Shown: positions 55,864 to 64,000, counted from the first letter of the stretch. The stretch: 64,000 nucleotides of DNA from Mesorhizobium sp. ZC-5 (GCF_025753855.1 NZ_JAOWPT010000007.1:1-64000), one strand, 5' to 3'. Notes: generated by a model from the letters alone, not told the origin. Made by a program: numbers and translations.

Positions 55864-56739
55864 ATGTATAATCCAATCAGTGGCTCATCCACACGCGCTA
55901 GCCAAGCTGACGAACCGGGTCAGTCGGTTGAGAGCGATAGTTTTACGGAAACACTTGCGGGAATGCCGTCCCGGTCGGCGTCGGATCCCCATGCGAGTTC
56001 GTCTTCTGCGCCGACACACCCGTACTCGCTTGCTTCCCAACCTCCTGTCGTCGAGCTCGAAAGGTCTTCATTCGCCAGAAAAGTGAAGGACTTTTACGGC
56101 GATGAAATCAAGCACATCGCCGAAAATCCACAAGAGTACTCGCCTTTCGTGTCCTCAAAAGCCGGGCGCACGGCAACAATCGCTCGGCTCTACGGTGGCA
56201 CTGACACTGATACGCCCAAGGCGCGATATTTCAGTTATGATCTGGGCGAAAAAAGCGTTGGGCTTTTAAGAACAGAGGGCGGATTTGGCATCAATAACGA
56301 GCCGTGGCGGGAACAGTTTCCTGGTCGAAAAGAGATCACATCGGTTGTAGATCTTCGGGTTACTCATCCGCTTGTCGAGAACGCAGGTGATATTCTGCTC
56401 GAGCATCAACTTCGACTCGACGGCGAACGGCCGTTGATCATGTCACGCCCCGCTTCGCAAGGGATGGAAGCCCGGCTGGCGCAGATGGGGTTTGTTGACG
56501 TGGGTGAAAATCGGTGGGTGCTTGACCCGACGCAGCGTCCCGACAAGTGGACGGAAAATAGTGACGGTGAATGGCAGCGGGCCGACAAACCTGGGCTATA
56601 TCTCTCTAAAGCCGTGAGCGATGATAGCGGTAGTGCCACAAGTGTTGAGGGGTATTCGAGTGGAGCCAGTATCGAGACGGATTCGTCCGATGATGACCCG
56701 TCTTGGTACTTCCAACAATTGAACCTGAACCAAGGATAA
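55864..56739 (+). CDS. nopP: Type III secreted effector, NopP-like
   Basis: A 291-residue protein starting MYNPISGSSTRASQADEPGQ after AAGGGAAG. The Ser-rich N terminus suits a type III secretion signal. The body has VKDFYGDEIKHIAENPQEYS, ATIARLYGGTDTDTPKARYF, SYDLGEKSVGLLRTEGGFGI and LVENAGDILLEHQLRLDGER, which I recognise as the NopP (y4yP) family from rhizobia. NopP is phosphorylated by plant kinases and determines host range in some soybean interactions. The acidic, Ser-rich C terminus is typical. Its gene follows the C48 effector and may have its own weak tts box. Confidence 0.8.
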   Translation: MYNPISGSSTRASQADEPGQSVESDSFTETLAGMPSRSASDPHASSSSAPTHPYSLASQPPVVELERSSFARKVKDFYGDEIKHIAENPQEYSPFVSSKAGRTATIARLYGGTDTDTPKARYFSYDLGEKSVGLLRTEGGFGINNEPWREQFPGRKEITSVVDLRVTHPLVENAGDILLEHQLRLDGERPLIMSRPASQGMEARLAQMGFVDVGENRWVLDPTQRPDKWTENSDGEWQRADKPGLYLSKAVSDDSGSATSVEGYSSGASIETDSSDDDPSWYFQQLNLNQG

Positions 56740-56827
56740 GGCACCAGCTGGCTTCGATGGACCTGTTGTTGGACACACTCGCTCTAAACAACTATCCGCC
56801 CCTGCGTCACGCATCTCGACAATTTCG

Positions 56828-56854
56828 AAAGGGCGGCAAGCAATGCCGCCCTTT
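56828..56854. terminator. Rho-independent terminator after the nopP-like gene
   Basis: A perfect 11 bp stem, AAAGGGCGGCA with TGCCGCCCTTT, around a 5-base loop, followed by CTTCGT. The A run on one side and T run on the other suit termination in either direction. It lies about 90 bases after the nopP-like stop. Confidence 0.75.
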
Positions 56855-56923
56855 CTTCGTGTCCATTGCGCCGGTTGTCGGCGACCCGCAAGCCGGGGTA
56901 TAGGCCCGACAAGGGTTAAGCTT

Positions 56924-57274
56924 ATGTTTGGACGGATACTGCCTTTTCTCCTGGGGCTGGCTTTACTGTTGGGTAGCGGCTGCGCGCGCAGCGATGATGG
57001 TACGGTGATTATTCCGAGAGCGCTTGATACGAGGCGATTCTTTGACAAAGAGCCGTCACACCTGCAGCAGCCACAGATCGAAACCAGCGTGTTTCCGGTT
57101 GCGACACAGGAGCCGGAACGGCTCGAACCGCGCCGTACGGCAAGTCTCAAGACATCAAACAGACGGGCATCGCCGGCCGCAAGTCCTCCGCTCTCCTCTT
57201 CCGAGCCACACAAGCCGCTTGTCTGCAAGAACATCAGCGAGCCCGGCAAGCGGTACCGTGTGGTTTGCGAATAG
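56924..57274 (+). CDS. Small lipoprotein
   Basis: A 116-residue protein from the ATG at 56924 with a lipoprotein signal peptide: MFGRILPFLLGLALLLGSGC, where Cys20 of the LGSGC lipobox would be lipidated. The rest is Ser/Pro/Arg-rich and ends in LVCKNISEPGKRYRVVCE with two cysteines. No family is recognisable. It lies after a terminator, so it has its own promoter. It is probably an envelope protein; a link to secretion or conjugation is only suggested by position. Confidence 0.65.
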   Translation: MFGRILPFLLGLALLLGSGCARSDDGTVIIPRALDTRRFFDKEPSHLQQPQIETSVFPVATQEPERLEPRRTASLKTSNRRASPAASPPLSSSEPHKPLVCKNISEPGKRYRVVCE

Positions 57275-57436
57275 GACACTTGGTTTGGCCAGCATTCTAC
57301 CCACGCGGTGCCTTCTGGATCAGGTTGTCCAGAGCGACGTCTCCGTTCTTTCCCATGATCCAATCATTCTATCATTCCCAGCTTCACGAAACGCAACGAG
57401 TTCACAGGCGGCTTCCGCGAAGCGCTTGGCTACCGA

Positions 57437-58174
57437 TCAGAACAGTTTTTGAAAGAAAAGGCCGCGCTCGGTAGCGATCGCAACCGCATGGGCCAAGCTT
57501 TTGGCACCCAGCTTGGCCCGTGCCAGATCGAGATGAAATCGCACCGTGCGAGGGGATAGCGACAGTATCTCTGCGGTCCGTTTGACCTTCTCTCCCCTCG
57601 CGTACCATTTCAGGCATTCGATCTCTCTATCGGAGCAGACCGTCTGATGGCGTGGCCTTCCTTGGATTCGACCGATAGCATCGTGAAATTCGCCGGCGAG
57701 ATACTGGAAGTCGCGGGCCTCGGATTTGAGAAACGCCTGCCACGCCGCAGCGTTCTCGTTGCTCGTCACGCTCAGAATGCCGCGGTCGCCGTCGACACCC
57801 CTAACCGGGAACGTGATGCCATGCTTCCCGACACCATGTTCCCTCGCTTCACCAAAGAACGTGCGCACGGCCTTGTCCGATAGGTCGATCTCCTTCCAAT
57901 CAACCAATGTCACAGCACGTAGCCCATGGCGAAGCACGGGATCGATGTCGAAAAAATCCTTCTCGATATAGCGTTTCACCCAGTCAGGCGAATAGGTGGT
58001 CACATAGAATGGCTTGCTCGGTTCCTCGTAAACCGGACTGACGGTAAGAAAGGCCGCCGTCTCAAGGCCGTAACTTTCGACAATTGTGTTCAGACGGTCC
58101 GCTGCGTCCGCAAGAGAGGCAACTGCTCGAATACCTTCCGTCATGTCGTGAAACTTTGAGTCAAATTGCGCCAT
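57437..58174 (-). CDS. LuxR/TraR-type quorum-sensing regulator
   Basis: A 245-residue regulator with an N-terminal autoinducer-binding domain (FYVTTYSPDWVKRYIEKDFF, then DIDPVLRHGLRAVTLVDW, with the invariant Trp/Tyr/Asp/Trp pattern) and a C-terminal LuxR HTH (SDREIECLKWYARGEKVKRT, then LSLSPRTVRFHLDLARAKLG). It should bind an acyl-homoserine lactone. The ATG at 58174 follows AAGGAGGT; the longer frame to 58228 is less likely. No luxI synthase gene is in the window, so it is a local orphan. A perfect lux-box-like palindrome lies 95 bases upstream. TraR homologues control island or plasmid transfer in rhizobia. Confidence 0.9.
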   Translation of the reverse strand: MAQFDSKFHDMTEGIRAVASLADAADRLNTIVESYGLETAAFLTVSPVYEEPSKPFYVTTYSPDWVKRYIEKDFFDIDPVLRHGLRAVTLVDWKEIDLSDKAVRTFFGEAREHGVGKHGITFPVRGVDGDRGILSVTSNENAAAWQAFLKSEARDFQYLAGEFHDAIGRIQGRPRHQTVCSDREIECLKWYARGEKVKRTAEILSLSPRTVRFHLDLARAKLGAKSLAHAVAIATERGLFFQKLF

Positions 58175-58268
58175 ATCCAGCTTACCTCCTTGATATCGAC
58201 GTGCCTCTCCAGCCATTCGTACGCCCATCTAACCAGGTTGCTCCTCGCTCGATCCCAGCGTCTCGCGA

Positions 58269-58286
58269 CCTGTCAAAAGTGACAGG
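58269..58286. promoter_or_regulatory. lux/tra box candidate
   Basis: CCTGTCAAAAGTGACAGG is a perfect 18-base palindrome with 7-base arms, the size of LuxR-family operators. It lies between the LuxR gene and the divergent frame at 58335, so it may serve autoregulation or the divergent gene. Confidence 0.65.
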
Positions 58287-58334
58287 CGAAACCGCCAGTA
58301 TACTTAGGTTGCAACCCCATTTATTCCAGGTTGC

Positions 58335-58679
58335 ATGGCCACAACCCGGCGTGGAGGAAACGCCTTGGATACGATCGTATTTTCGTCAAACGATGTGGAT
58401 CGGCTGACTAACCCTGTGCGTACCGCGCGTCGTGCGTCACATCGGAGTTCCGGAACGACCGACCACGAGGTTTGCCGTTTCTGTTCGGAGCTGGAACAAT
58501 TAGACGCTGATAGGGATGCCCTTTTTGCTTTGTCCCCTCCACCTGTGCCGGGCAACCCTGCGCAGAGCAAGCAGTTCTTCACAAAGCTGAATGCGATTAC
58601 GGCTCGCTATTTAGCGCTCGAAGAGCGGCTTCGAGAGGCTCGCAGCGACACTAGGCAAGGCTACCCCCGAAGCCGCTGA
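58335..58679 (+). CDS. Hypothetical protein divergent from the LuxR gene
   Basis: A 114-residue frame with no recognised family. It contains two cysteines in EVCRFCSELEQLDADRDALF and a charged C-terminal helix, ITARYLALEERLREARSDTR. The ribosome binding site is weak. Its position 49 bases past the lux box makes it the best candidate for a quorum-controlled gene here, but coding status is uncertain. Confidence 0.4.
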   Translation: MATTRRGGNALDTIVFSSNDVDRLTNPVRTARRASHRSSGTTDHEVCRFCSELEQLDADRDALFALSPPPVPGNPAQSKQFFTKLNAITARYLALEERLREARSDTRQGYPRSR

Positions 58680-59113
58680 GTTCGTCCAGTCGGATGCCGC
58701 TGCGACGGCTGCGGCGTAGCGCGCATTCAGGCTACCGATTGCCCGATGGTCCAGACTTGCCGAAATCCAGAAAATCAGACCGCCCAGCGTCAACTCGACA
58801 CCGAGGCTCCCTACCTAGCCCATCGGGCACCAATGCGGATACGATCACACTCCTCCCCTCGCTGCATCTGAGTCAGAGACACTTGCACAGCGATTTGCAA
58901 GATAGTTTATTGACTCAATGATTCCGAAGAGGAGTGATTCATGGGAACCAGTAATCAACTTTTGCTTCGTGCACCTACGGCGGCGTCGACGGCTGCGACC
59001 TGGGCCAGACCGCGACGCTGGGAAAGCAGACGTGGCCTTATGGCGTTGTCGCCATGGCATGGCTCGCTCCACCGGAAACCCTCACCTGCAAACCCATGAC
59101 CCCCGAGACCGAG
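58680..59113. other. Intergenic region, nothing recognised
   Basis: No frame with a convincing start or domain. It contains the upstream region of the lipoprotein gene at 59114. Confidence 0.4.
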
Positions 59114-59719
59114 ATGCATTCTTTTCGTCACATCCTCCACCTCGTCGCATCCGCGGCCTTGCTCGCCGGTTGCGCCGGGCGAGTGCCGGATGCTTCACAT
59201 TGGGCCGGCCCCGTTTCGGTTACGGACTCCTATTGGAAGCCCGATCGGGTCAGTCGCAGCCGGCAAGAATATGCGCCCGATTTGGGCCGCTTCCCACCGG
59301 TCATTACCCAGCGAACCGGCTATCCGACCGAAGCTCAGGCGAATAGCGCCTTGCGCCGCTCGCATTGGAGCTCCGTGCCTGTGCGCACGCTCGTTACCAA
59401 GGAAGGCATCAAGACGATCTCCGTCCCTGCGGAAGCCCCGGACACGATCGCCGCAGGCGTTCGTGTCTTTGCGTGCCGGCCCGGAGCGCTCAATGGCTAT
59501 ACCGGTCGCGTGCAACACTACGAAGGCCCCGTCGTCGCATGCGCTTCCGACCTCCTGTCTGCCGATGGTCGCGTGGTCGCCCGAGTACCCCTCAATTTCT
59601 ACTACTGGCAGAAGGCTTGGCGCGTCCAAGACCCGAGGCCGTCCTACACGTCCGTCCCATGGGCTGATCAGGAGCCCTCGCCACCCAAGAGCAAGGGCTG
59701 GTTCGGCAACCGCTACTGA
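59114..59719 (+). CDS. Lipoprotein of unknown function
   Basis: A 201-residue protein from the ATG at 59114. The signal peptide MHSFRHILHLVASAALLAGC ends in a lipobox (LLAGC). The mature part contains DSYWKPDRVSRSRQEYAPDL, a segment with TLVTKEGIKTISVPAEAPDT, and ACRPGALNGYTGRV. I do not recognise the family. The frame opens 60 bases earlier, but only this Met gives a clean signal peptide. Several more exported proteins follow within 4 kb, which suggests an envelope or transfer role. Confidence 0.65.
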   Translation: MHSFRHILHLVASAALLAGCAGRVPDASHWAGPVSVTDSYWKPDRVSRSRQEYAPDLGRFPPVITQRTGYPTEAQANSALRRSHWSSVPVRTLVTKEGIKTISVPAEAPDTIAAGVRVFACRPGALNGYTGRVQHYEGPVVACASDLLSADGRVVARVPLNFYYWQKAWRVQDPRPSYTSVPWADQEPSPPKSKGWFGNRY

Positions 59720-60056
59720 GCAGCGGCCGTCACACTGCCGCGTGTCGGCTGGCCAGATGCGCACAGAAGCCGACGGCCAAACCAATCGCAAGGCGCCGGC
59801 GTCGCCATGGAGGCCGCATCGCTCACCTCCAGCCGAAAAATCGTGATTTCCGCAACTTTTTCTTTTAGGTACAAGCAGGCGAGGGACTATTTTCGCAAGG
59901 CTTTCGTTCTATCCCTTTCCAGGGCGAAATAAGTGACAGTGCTCGGCATTGCTGACGGTCGCCCAACTCGCGGGGGTGTCGTGCATTCGGCATTTCGGGA
60001 TCGAGCGGCAGGCTGCACAGCCTCCCAACCTCGTAGCTACCTCACGGTCCTATCGA
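59720..60056. other. Intergenic region, nothing recognised
   Basis: Between converging genes. No clear terminator, although a short T-rich stretch (TTTTTCTTTTAGG) occurs near 59855-59870. Confidence 0.4.
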
Positions 60057-60323
60057 TTAGGTTCTGCTCTTCTTCTGGGGCTCGCTTTGCACGAAAACGT
60101 CCAGCACTTGCGCGATATGAACCCCTGACGGCGATCCGTTGCGCACCATACCCCTCGATACCGCCGAGCGCATGGCTCCAATGACGCAGCATGCCGCGAC
60201 GAGCGCTGCCACGGCATCGCCGTCGGTTTCGGTCAATAGCTGCTCCGCCAGCGCCCTCGCTCCTCGGGGAATTTGATCGACATCTTCACCACCAAGCGAC
60301 CACTGACGATTTTCTTCCGTCAC
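60057..60323 (-). CDS. Small protein coupled to the acyltransferase gene
   Basis: An 88-residue protein started by a GTG at 60323 that overlaps the acyltransferase stop (GTGA) and follows GGGAGGT. It reads MTEENRQWSLGGEDVDQIPR, then LAEQLLTETDGDAVAALVAA and CCVIGAMRSAVSRGMVRNGS. The coupling and good ribosome binding site argue that it is real. No domain is recognised. Confidence 0.5.
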   Translation of the reverse strand: MTEENRQWSLGGEDVDQIPRGARALAEQLLTETDGDAVAALVAACCVIGAMRSAVSRGMVRNGSPSGVHIAQVLDVFVQSEPQKKSRT

Positions 60324-61390
60324 GGCGACACCTCCCGGACTGTTCGATTTGACCATTGGCGGCCGAGCTGGCGGAACGGATCTCCGATTGCCACCGTCAG
60401 CACATGAGACAGCCCGATCGCGACCGCGATCGAGAGCGTTGCCGTCGCCGGAGCCTCCAGGAATTGGCCAAGCGACCAGTTGAACAGCGCCAGCACCGGC
60501 AGATGGATCAGATAGAGGGCATAGGAGATGCCTCCCAAGCGGCGCAGCATCCGCCCCGGCCAGTTCACAGAATCATCCCGCAAGGTCGCCCTTGTCACGA
60601 TCCACCCGCACATCAGCGCCAGCACGGCAGTCGCCACGCCATGCGTCGCCGGCGGCAAGATCGCCAACATGAAGGCCGCGATCGACATCCAGAACGCCGC
60701 TTCCATGTTGCCGATCACCCGCAGGTGTTCCGCCAGACGGGGCCATGCGCTTGTGCCCATGGTTGCTCCGATCGCCAGCCCGACCGCGATTGCATCGATG
60801 CGGAACGTCCAAAGCGTCCCGCCCCAGGGCCGCAGCGTGAACGTCCCGACCACGAGAACGAGTCCGGCCAGCGCGACGAGCGCCCGCCGCGGTAGCAAGA
60901 ACACCAGGAGCGGAGCCAGTAGATAAAATTGCATCTCGGTGGCGACCGACCAGAATGGCCCAAACGCAAAGGCGTTCCCGCATCCTGTGGCGCCCCCGAA
61001 ACAGGGCGCCCAATGCGCATTCGAGATGAAAGCGAATGCCGCCTTCGCGTCTGCAGGCTCAACGCCGCTTCCCGGGATGATCAACCCGATCGAGAGAATG
61101 GCGCCGACGCACCAGGCCAGCGGCACGATCCGCATGACACGCCTGACATAGAACGCGGAGGCCGCCTCGAGCGCTCCGCGCTCGAGGCGCAGGCTTCGCA
61201 ATGAGCGTTCCACCACCAGGCCGGAAATCACAAAGAACAGGTCGACCCCGACGCTCCATGCCGGCGCAAACAGCAGAGCAGCGACCGGCCCGCCTTCTCC
61301 GAAGACCGGCCCGACATGCGACAGCACCACCAGCCCGATCGCCAGGCCTCGCAATTCATCCAGCCTCGAGAGGCGGGCTTCTTGTCCCAT
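60320..61390 (-). CDS. Acyltransferase family 3 membrane protein (OafA/NodX type)
   Basis: A 356-residue multi-pass membrane protein of the acyltransferase 3 family, which O-acylates sugars or lipids at the inner membrane. Motifs: LDELRGLAIGLVVLSHVGPV with the catalytic-type His, FFVISGLVVERSL, the FYVRRVMRIVPL loop, WSVATEMQFYLLAPLLVF and a C-terminal GISYALYLIHLPVLALFNW. About ten helices are present. Targets of relatives include O-antigen, peptidoglycan and Nod factor (NodX); nothing here picks one. It is divergent from the exported protein at 61457. Confidence 0.88.
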   Translation of the reverse strand: MGQEARLSRLDELRGLAIGLVVLSHVGPVFGEGGPVAALLFAPAWSVGVDLFFVISGLVVERSLRSLRLERGALEAASAFYVRRVMRIVPLAWCVGAILSIGLIIPGSGVEPADAKAAFAFISNAHWAPCFGGATGCGNAFAFGPFWSVATEMQFYLLAPLLVFLLPRRALVALAGLVLVVGTFTLRPWGGTLWTFRIDAIAVGLAIGATMGTSAWPRLAEHLRVIGNMEAAFWMSIAAFMLAILPPATHGVATAVLALMCGWIVTRATLRDDSVNWPGRMLRRLGGISYALYLIHLPVLALFNWSLGQFLEAPATATLSIAVAIGLSHVLTVAIGDPFRQLGRQWSNRTVREVSP

Positions 61391-61456
61391 CCAAAATCAT
61401 GCTCGACAATCATTACGACATTGATTTAATCATAGGGCATAAAAGCGAGACAAGGA

Positions 61457-62047
61457 ATGCATGGCCCCCTGACATTTGTCGCAGTTGCGGCTGCCCTTAC
61501 ATTGGCGCCCCATGCTTCGGCTCAGTCGCTCACGCATGATGCCAACGCCTGGCGCGCCGTCGCCTACGCCGATCTCGAGCTCCCTAATTCGGAAGCCGTG
61601 CCCTACGCCTCCCTATGGGCCGACCGACTGAAGAAAAACAACGACGCCTATGTGGCCAAAGGCGATATGCGCTTTGCGGTCGCCAATGCACCAGCTTCCG
61701 AGAGTCACATCGTCGTTCGCAGCCCAACCAAAACCGTCGTCCTCTCGGTCCTGCACACGCTCACCGGCTGCTCGCCGATCCGCACCGATCCAGTCGGCAA
61801 AGCCACGCTGAAACGGTGTCCCATGCGCTTGGCGATCTATCAGAACGGCCGATCCACGGTCGCTGACGCTGGCTCCGGCTGTTTCATCGAATATGGCGCG
61901 CAACCGAACAACGTCCGCCCCGACCTCGCTCGGAATGGTGCAATGGGTGCATATGATGTTCAGGCCAAAAGCATTCGCGCCGGCATCGTATTCCAAGGTG
62001 AAATCGCCCCGGAATGCCAATTCCGGGTCCCTATCCCGCAAACCTAG
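61457..62047 (+). CDS. Exported protein of unknown function
   Basis: A 196-residue protein with a signal peptide ending in LAPHASAQS. The mature part contains HDANAWRAVAYADLELPNSE, VVLSVLHTLTGCSPIRTDPV and four cysteines that could pair (TGC, RCP, SGC, PEC). No family is recognised. It begins a run of three plus-strand genes for exported proteins that ends in a lytic transglycosylase. Confidence 0.6.
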   Translation: MHGPLTFVAVAAALTLAPHASAQSLTHDANAWRAVAYADLELPNSEAVPYASLWADRLKKNNDAYVAKGDMRFAVANAPASESHIVVRSPTKTVVLSVLHTLTGCSPIRTDPVGKATLKRCPMRLAIYQNGRSTVADAGSGCFIEYGAQPNNVRPDLARNGAMGAYDVQAKSIRAGIVFQGEIAPECQFRVPIPQT

Positions 62048-62238
62048 GGGAAGCCGCGATGCCTGGTTTGCTTCCGGCAACCTCGATATTCGGAAGGAGC
62101 GCAACCATGATCGACATGGAAAACCTGACCTTATTCAGTACACCAGCGTGCCACCGGCCATCGCCAGCGGATCAAGGCTTCTTTCACAACGCGCGATGCG
62201 CGGTATTGACCGCGGCTCCTGCCGGCGGTCACGGCGGG

Positions 62239-62616
62239 ATGATGTTCAGGAGATCTGCCATGGCCAGCCCGACAATCTTCGCGACTCTAGCCGTCTTGAT
62301 CTCGCCGGCAATCGCGCAAGCGCTTGATCCGCTCAAGGCTCCGCAGGGATCATATGTAGCGTCCACACACACATGTGCCGATCTCGACCAAGGCGTCGGC
62401 GCTCTCGAACTTGCCGAGTTCGACGGCGACGCAATCACCGTCGGCGCGAGCACCTGCAAGATAGCAGGCACCCGTCATGCTGACGATGCGTTCCAAGCCT
62501 CATGTACCGAACGTGGCAGCAGCTCCCCGGTCATCACGCCGATGAAGATTACGCGCCCATCCAGCGACGCGCTCTCCATCAATGGCGCCATCTATAATTT
62601 CTGCCCGGGGAAGTAA
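62239..62616 (+). CDS. Small exported protein upstream of the lytic transglycosylase
   Basis: A 125-residue protein if started at the ATG at 62239. The signal peptide (SPTIFATLAVLISPAIAQA) precedes LDPLKAPQGSYVASTHTCAD, then ITVGASTCKIAGTRHADDAF and a C-terminal AIYNFCPGK. Four cysteines suggest disulfides. Its stop is one base before the start of the next gene, so the two are coupled. No family is recognised. The frame is open further upstream, but that part lacks export features. Confidence 0.6.
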   Translation: MMFRRSAMASPTIFATLAVLISPAIAQALDPLKAPQGSYVASTHTCADLDQGVGALELAEFDGDAITVGASTCKIAGTRHADDAFQASCTERGSSSPVITPMKITRPSSDALSINGAIYNFCPGK

Positions 62617-62617
62617 G

Positions 62618-63316
62618 ATGCTGCGTCCCTTCCCAATACTCCTCTCCGCGCTCCTGGTCGTTGGACAAGCGCCTGTTGCGCAAGCGAATTCCTTCGATCA
62701 GGATGCAAGTTCTTGCGACCTCCATAACAAAACAACCCTGCGTTCCCTTTGTACGAACGGCGCGGGTGTGCCGAGCTATCCGTCCATGCAAGAGATGATG
62801 GAGCGCAGCCCGAACATCGCCAATATGATTGTAGACGCCGCCAACAAGTATGGCGTTGATCCCAAGCTCGCTCTTGCCGTATCCGCTCACGAAGGCGCGA
62901 TGTCAGCATGTGCCGGCTCCTTCAGTGGCGTTCTTGGGCCGATGCAGCTTACGGGGGCCACGGGCCGGGCCTACGGAATGGATCGGGGCATCTTGTCAGA
63001 AAACATTGAAGGCGGCGTAATGACGCTTCGCGATGCCGTCAAATCGTGCGGCGGCACTTCAAGTATTCGCTGCCTCGCCGATCGTTACAACGGCAGCACT
63101 GAAAGCCAGCGCCGTAACTGGACGAACGACGTAAACCGCCGCTATGCCGCCCTCAATTCGGCCGGCCAGTCCATTCCTCAGGGATGCGGCGCGCAAGCGA
63201 TATGCCAAATGGGACCAGGCGACTTTCCGACGCCCAATGATGGTGACACGAAACTCGCTTCATCCGCTCCCGGTCCCGCCGGCAGCGACATCAACGTTGC
63301 CCCTGGTCAGGTGTAA
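62618..63316 (+). CDS. Lytic transglycosylase, VirB1-like
   Basis: A 232-residue exported muramidase-type enzyme that cuts peptidoglycan, in this class usually to let a secretion or conjugation channel pass. A signal peptide ends at AQANSF. The SLT-type core shows AANKYGVDPKLALAVSAHEG with the catalytic Glu, then GVLGPMQLTGATGRAYGMDR and CLADRYNGSTESQRRNW. The spacing is that of soluble lytic transglycosylases. The ATG lies two bases after the preceding stop. No virB or trb genes are visible before the window ends, so a link to type IV or type III secretion is inferred. Confidence 0.85.
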   Translation: MLRPFPILLSALLVVGQAPVAQANSFDQDASSCDLHNKTTLRSLCTNGAGVPSYPSMQEMMERSPNIANMIVDAANKYGVDPKLALAVSAHEGAMSACAGSFSGVLGPMQLTGATGRAYGMDRGILSENIEGGVMTLRDAVKSCGGTSSIRCLADRYNGSTESQRRNWTNDVNRRYAALNSAGQSIPQGCGAQAICQMGPGDFPTPNDGDTKLASSAPGPAGSDINVAPGQV

Positions 63317-63359
63317 CCCCCGCCTTGCCATTGAGGGCCACGCCGTCGGCCCGCCGCCT

Positions 63360-63692
63360 TCAATGGGAGAGATTTCGCGACGAGAGCTTTCCAAATCCCC
63401 GTTTCAGATGGCTTGCCAGCTCCTGGCGCACATCATCAGGCCATTGCTCCATCCCAACGCAGTTCACTTCGGCGGCAACCAGCGACCAGTACAGCAGATC
63501 CGCGTGTCGTCCTTCGAACAGAGCCGCCACGATGAACTGTCCGATCACCAACGTGATCGTCTCGGGCTTGCCTTTCTGCCGTAGAAAATCCGAAACCTCT
63601 TCCACCCATGGTTTCGGGTGGCAATCGACGAACGCGGCCGCTTCCTTATAAAGCGCATCGTCCGCTGCGACTTGCCAGATATTCGCTCGCAT
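63360..63692 (-). CDS. Hypothetical helical protein
   Basis: A 110-residue protein from the ATG at 63692, which follows GAAGGG. It reads MRANIWQVAADDALYKEAAA, then SDFLRQKGKPETITLVIGQF and GRHADLLYWSLVAAEVNCVG. No domain is recognised. It converges on the transglycosylase gene with 43 bases between the stops. Confidence 0.5.
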   Translation of the reverse strand: MRANIWQVAADDALYKEAAAFVDCHPKPWVEEVSDFLRQKGKPETITLVIGQFIVAALFEGRHADLLYWSLVAAEVNCVGMEQWPDDVRQELASHLKRGFGKLSSRNLSH

Positions 63693-63836
63693 CGTGAACC
63701 CTTCAGCAACATAACGCCATTGCATCGACGCTGGCGGATTTCTTGGTGCGAGTCAAATAAATATAGAATAGATTTTCTGCCAATCGTAGCAAATTAATCT
63801 ACGCTGGTTGTTTAGCAGCTTCTACTTTTCTTGTAT

Positions 63837-64000
63837 CTACTGGTTTGCCCTGCGCCCCTTTTTGGCCGGAGGCAGCCGCTTCTTCTCGGAGGTTGCCCCA
63901 GCGGGGCTGGCGGCCTCTTTCAAAGAAGGAACACCACTGAACTCCGTCATCGAGCGCTTCACAGCACGCGTGGCCTCTATATGCCGCGCAATCTCGGTAA
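63837..64000 (-). CDS. Partial gene running off the window end
   Basis: An open minus-strand frame enters from beyond 64000 and stops at 63837. It encodes TEIARHIEATRAVKRSMTEF, then SGVPSLKEAASPAGATSEKK and ends RLPPAKKGRRANQ. A helical start and a basic Pro/Lys-rich tail suggest the C-terminus of a DNA-binding or transfer protein, but only 54 residues are visible. Confidence 0.35.
   Translation of the reverse strand, partial: TEIARHIEATRAVKRSMTEFSGVPSLKEAASPAGATSEKKRLPPAKKGRRANQ

Noticed and set aside
1-64000. tRNA or rRNA genes, including a tRNA attachment site for an island
   Set aside because: I found no cloverleaf with a TTCGA-type T loop or rRNA-like sequence by eye; a tRNA scan would be needed to be sure.

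Overview
The window reads as symbiosis DNA from a rhizobium, either a symbiosis island or a symbiotic plasmid of a Mesorhizobium/Rhizobium-type alphaproteobacterium. The evidence is a nod box driving nodM, complete fixNOPQ and fixGHIS operons with FnrN/FixK boxes, a C4-dicarboxylate transporter gene with a sigma-54 promoter, a SyrB-like regulator, a tts box in front of a very large C48-protease effector, and a NopP-like effector. The species cannot be fixed from the sequence alone. Much of the DNA between genes is decayed, as is typical of such accessory regions.

Layout. 1-2.7 kb: decayed DNA, nod box, nodM. 2.7-6.4 kb: mostly non-coding relics, a small XRE regulator, a DUF6074-like protein and an uncharacterised gene that has a paralogue at 13.1 kb. 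6.4-8.3 kb: queC-queD-queE for queuosine precursor synthesis, behind a leader that can fold over the queC ribosome binding site. 8.5-12.7 kb: amidase relic, then a molybdopterin oxidoreductase fused to a ferredoxin-reductase/2Fe-2S module, broken by two frameshifts. 13.1-16.4 kb: paralogue of the unknown gene, a sunset-domain-like membrane protein, and dctA with a rearranged C terminus. 16.9-27.8 kb: hemN and fnrN (divergent), fixNOPQ, fixGHIS. 28-31.5 kb: an FnrN-boxed small ORF coupled to a UbiM/UbiH-type hydroxylase, then a GGDEF-EAL protein. 31.5-36 kb: syrB-like gene and scrambled relics (IS30, ArsR, PIN toxin). 36.2-49 kb: an aromatic catabolic island. 49.6-57.3 kb: EipB-like protein, type III effectors, lipoprotein. 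57.4-64 kb: orphan LuxR regulator, lipoprotein, acyltransferase, small exported proteins and a VirB1-like lytic transglycosylase.

How the genes work together. NodM raises glucosamine-6-phosphate supply for Nod factor. FnrN senses low oxygen in the nodule and should switch on hemN, the cbb3 oxidase (fixNOPQ), its assembly and copper-loading genes (fixGHIS), and probably the small ORF-ubiM pair. DctA would bring in dicarboxylates, but its conserved C-terminal part is altered. The catabolic island joins a MarR regulator, a hydroxyquinol branch (FAD hydroxylase, intradiol dioxygenase, maleylacetate reductase), a LigM-like THF-dependent O-demethylase, a Liv-type ABC importer and a CYP199-like P450. 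Together these suggest uptake and use of methoxylated plant aromatics. The large TtsI-controlled effector has six recombinase-like N-terminal modules, an alternating 60/56-residue repeat block and a C-terminal SUMO-protease-like domain. It is the most unusual protein in the window.
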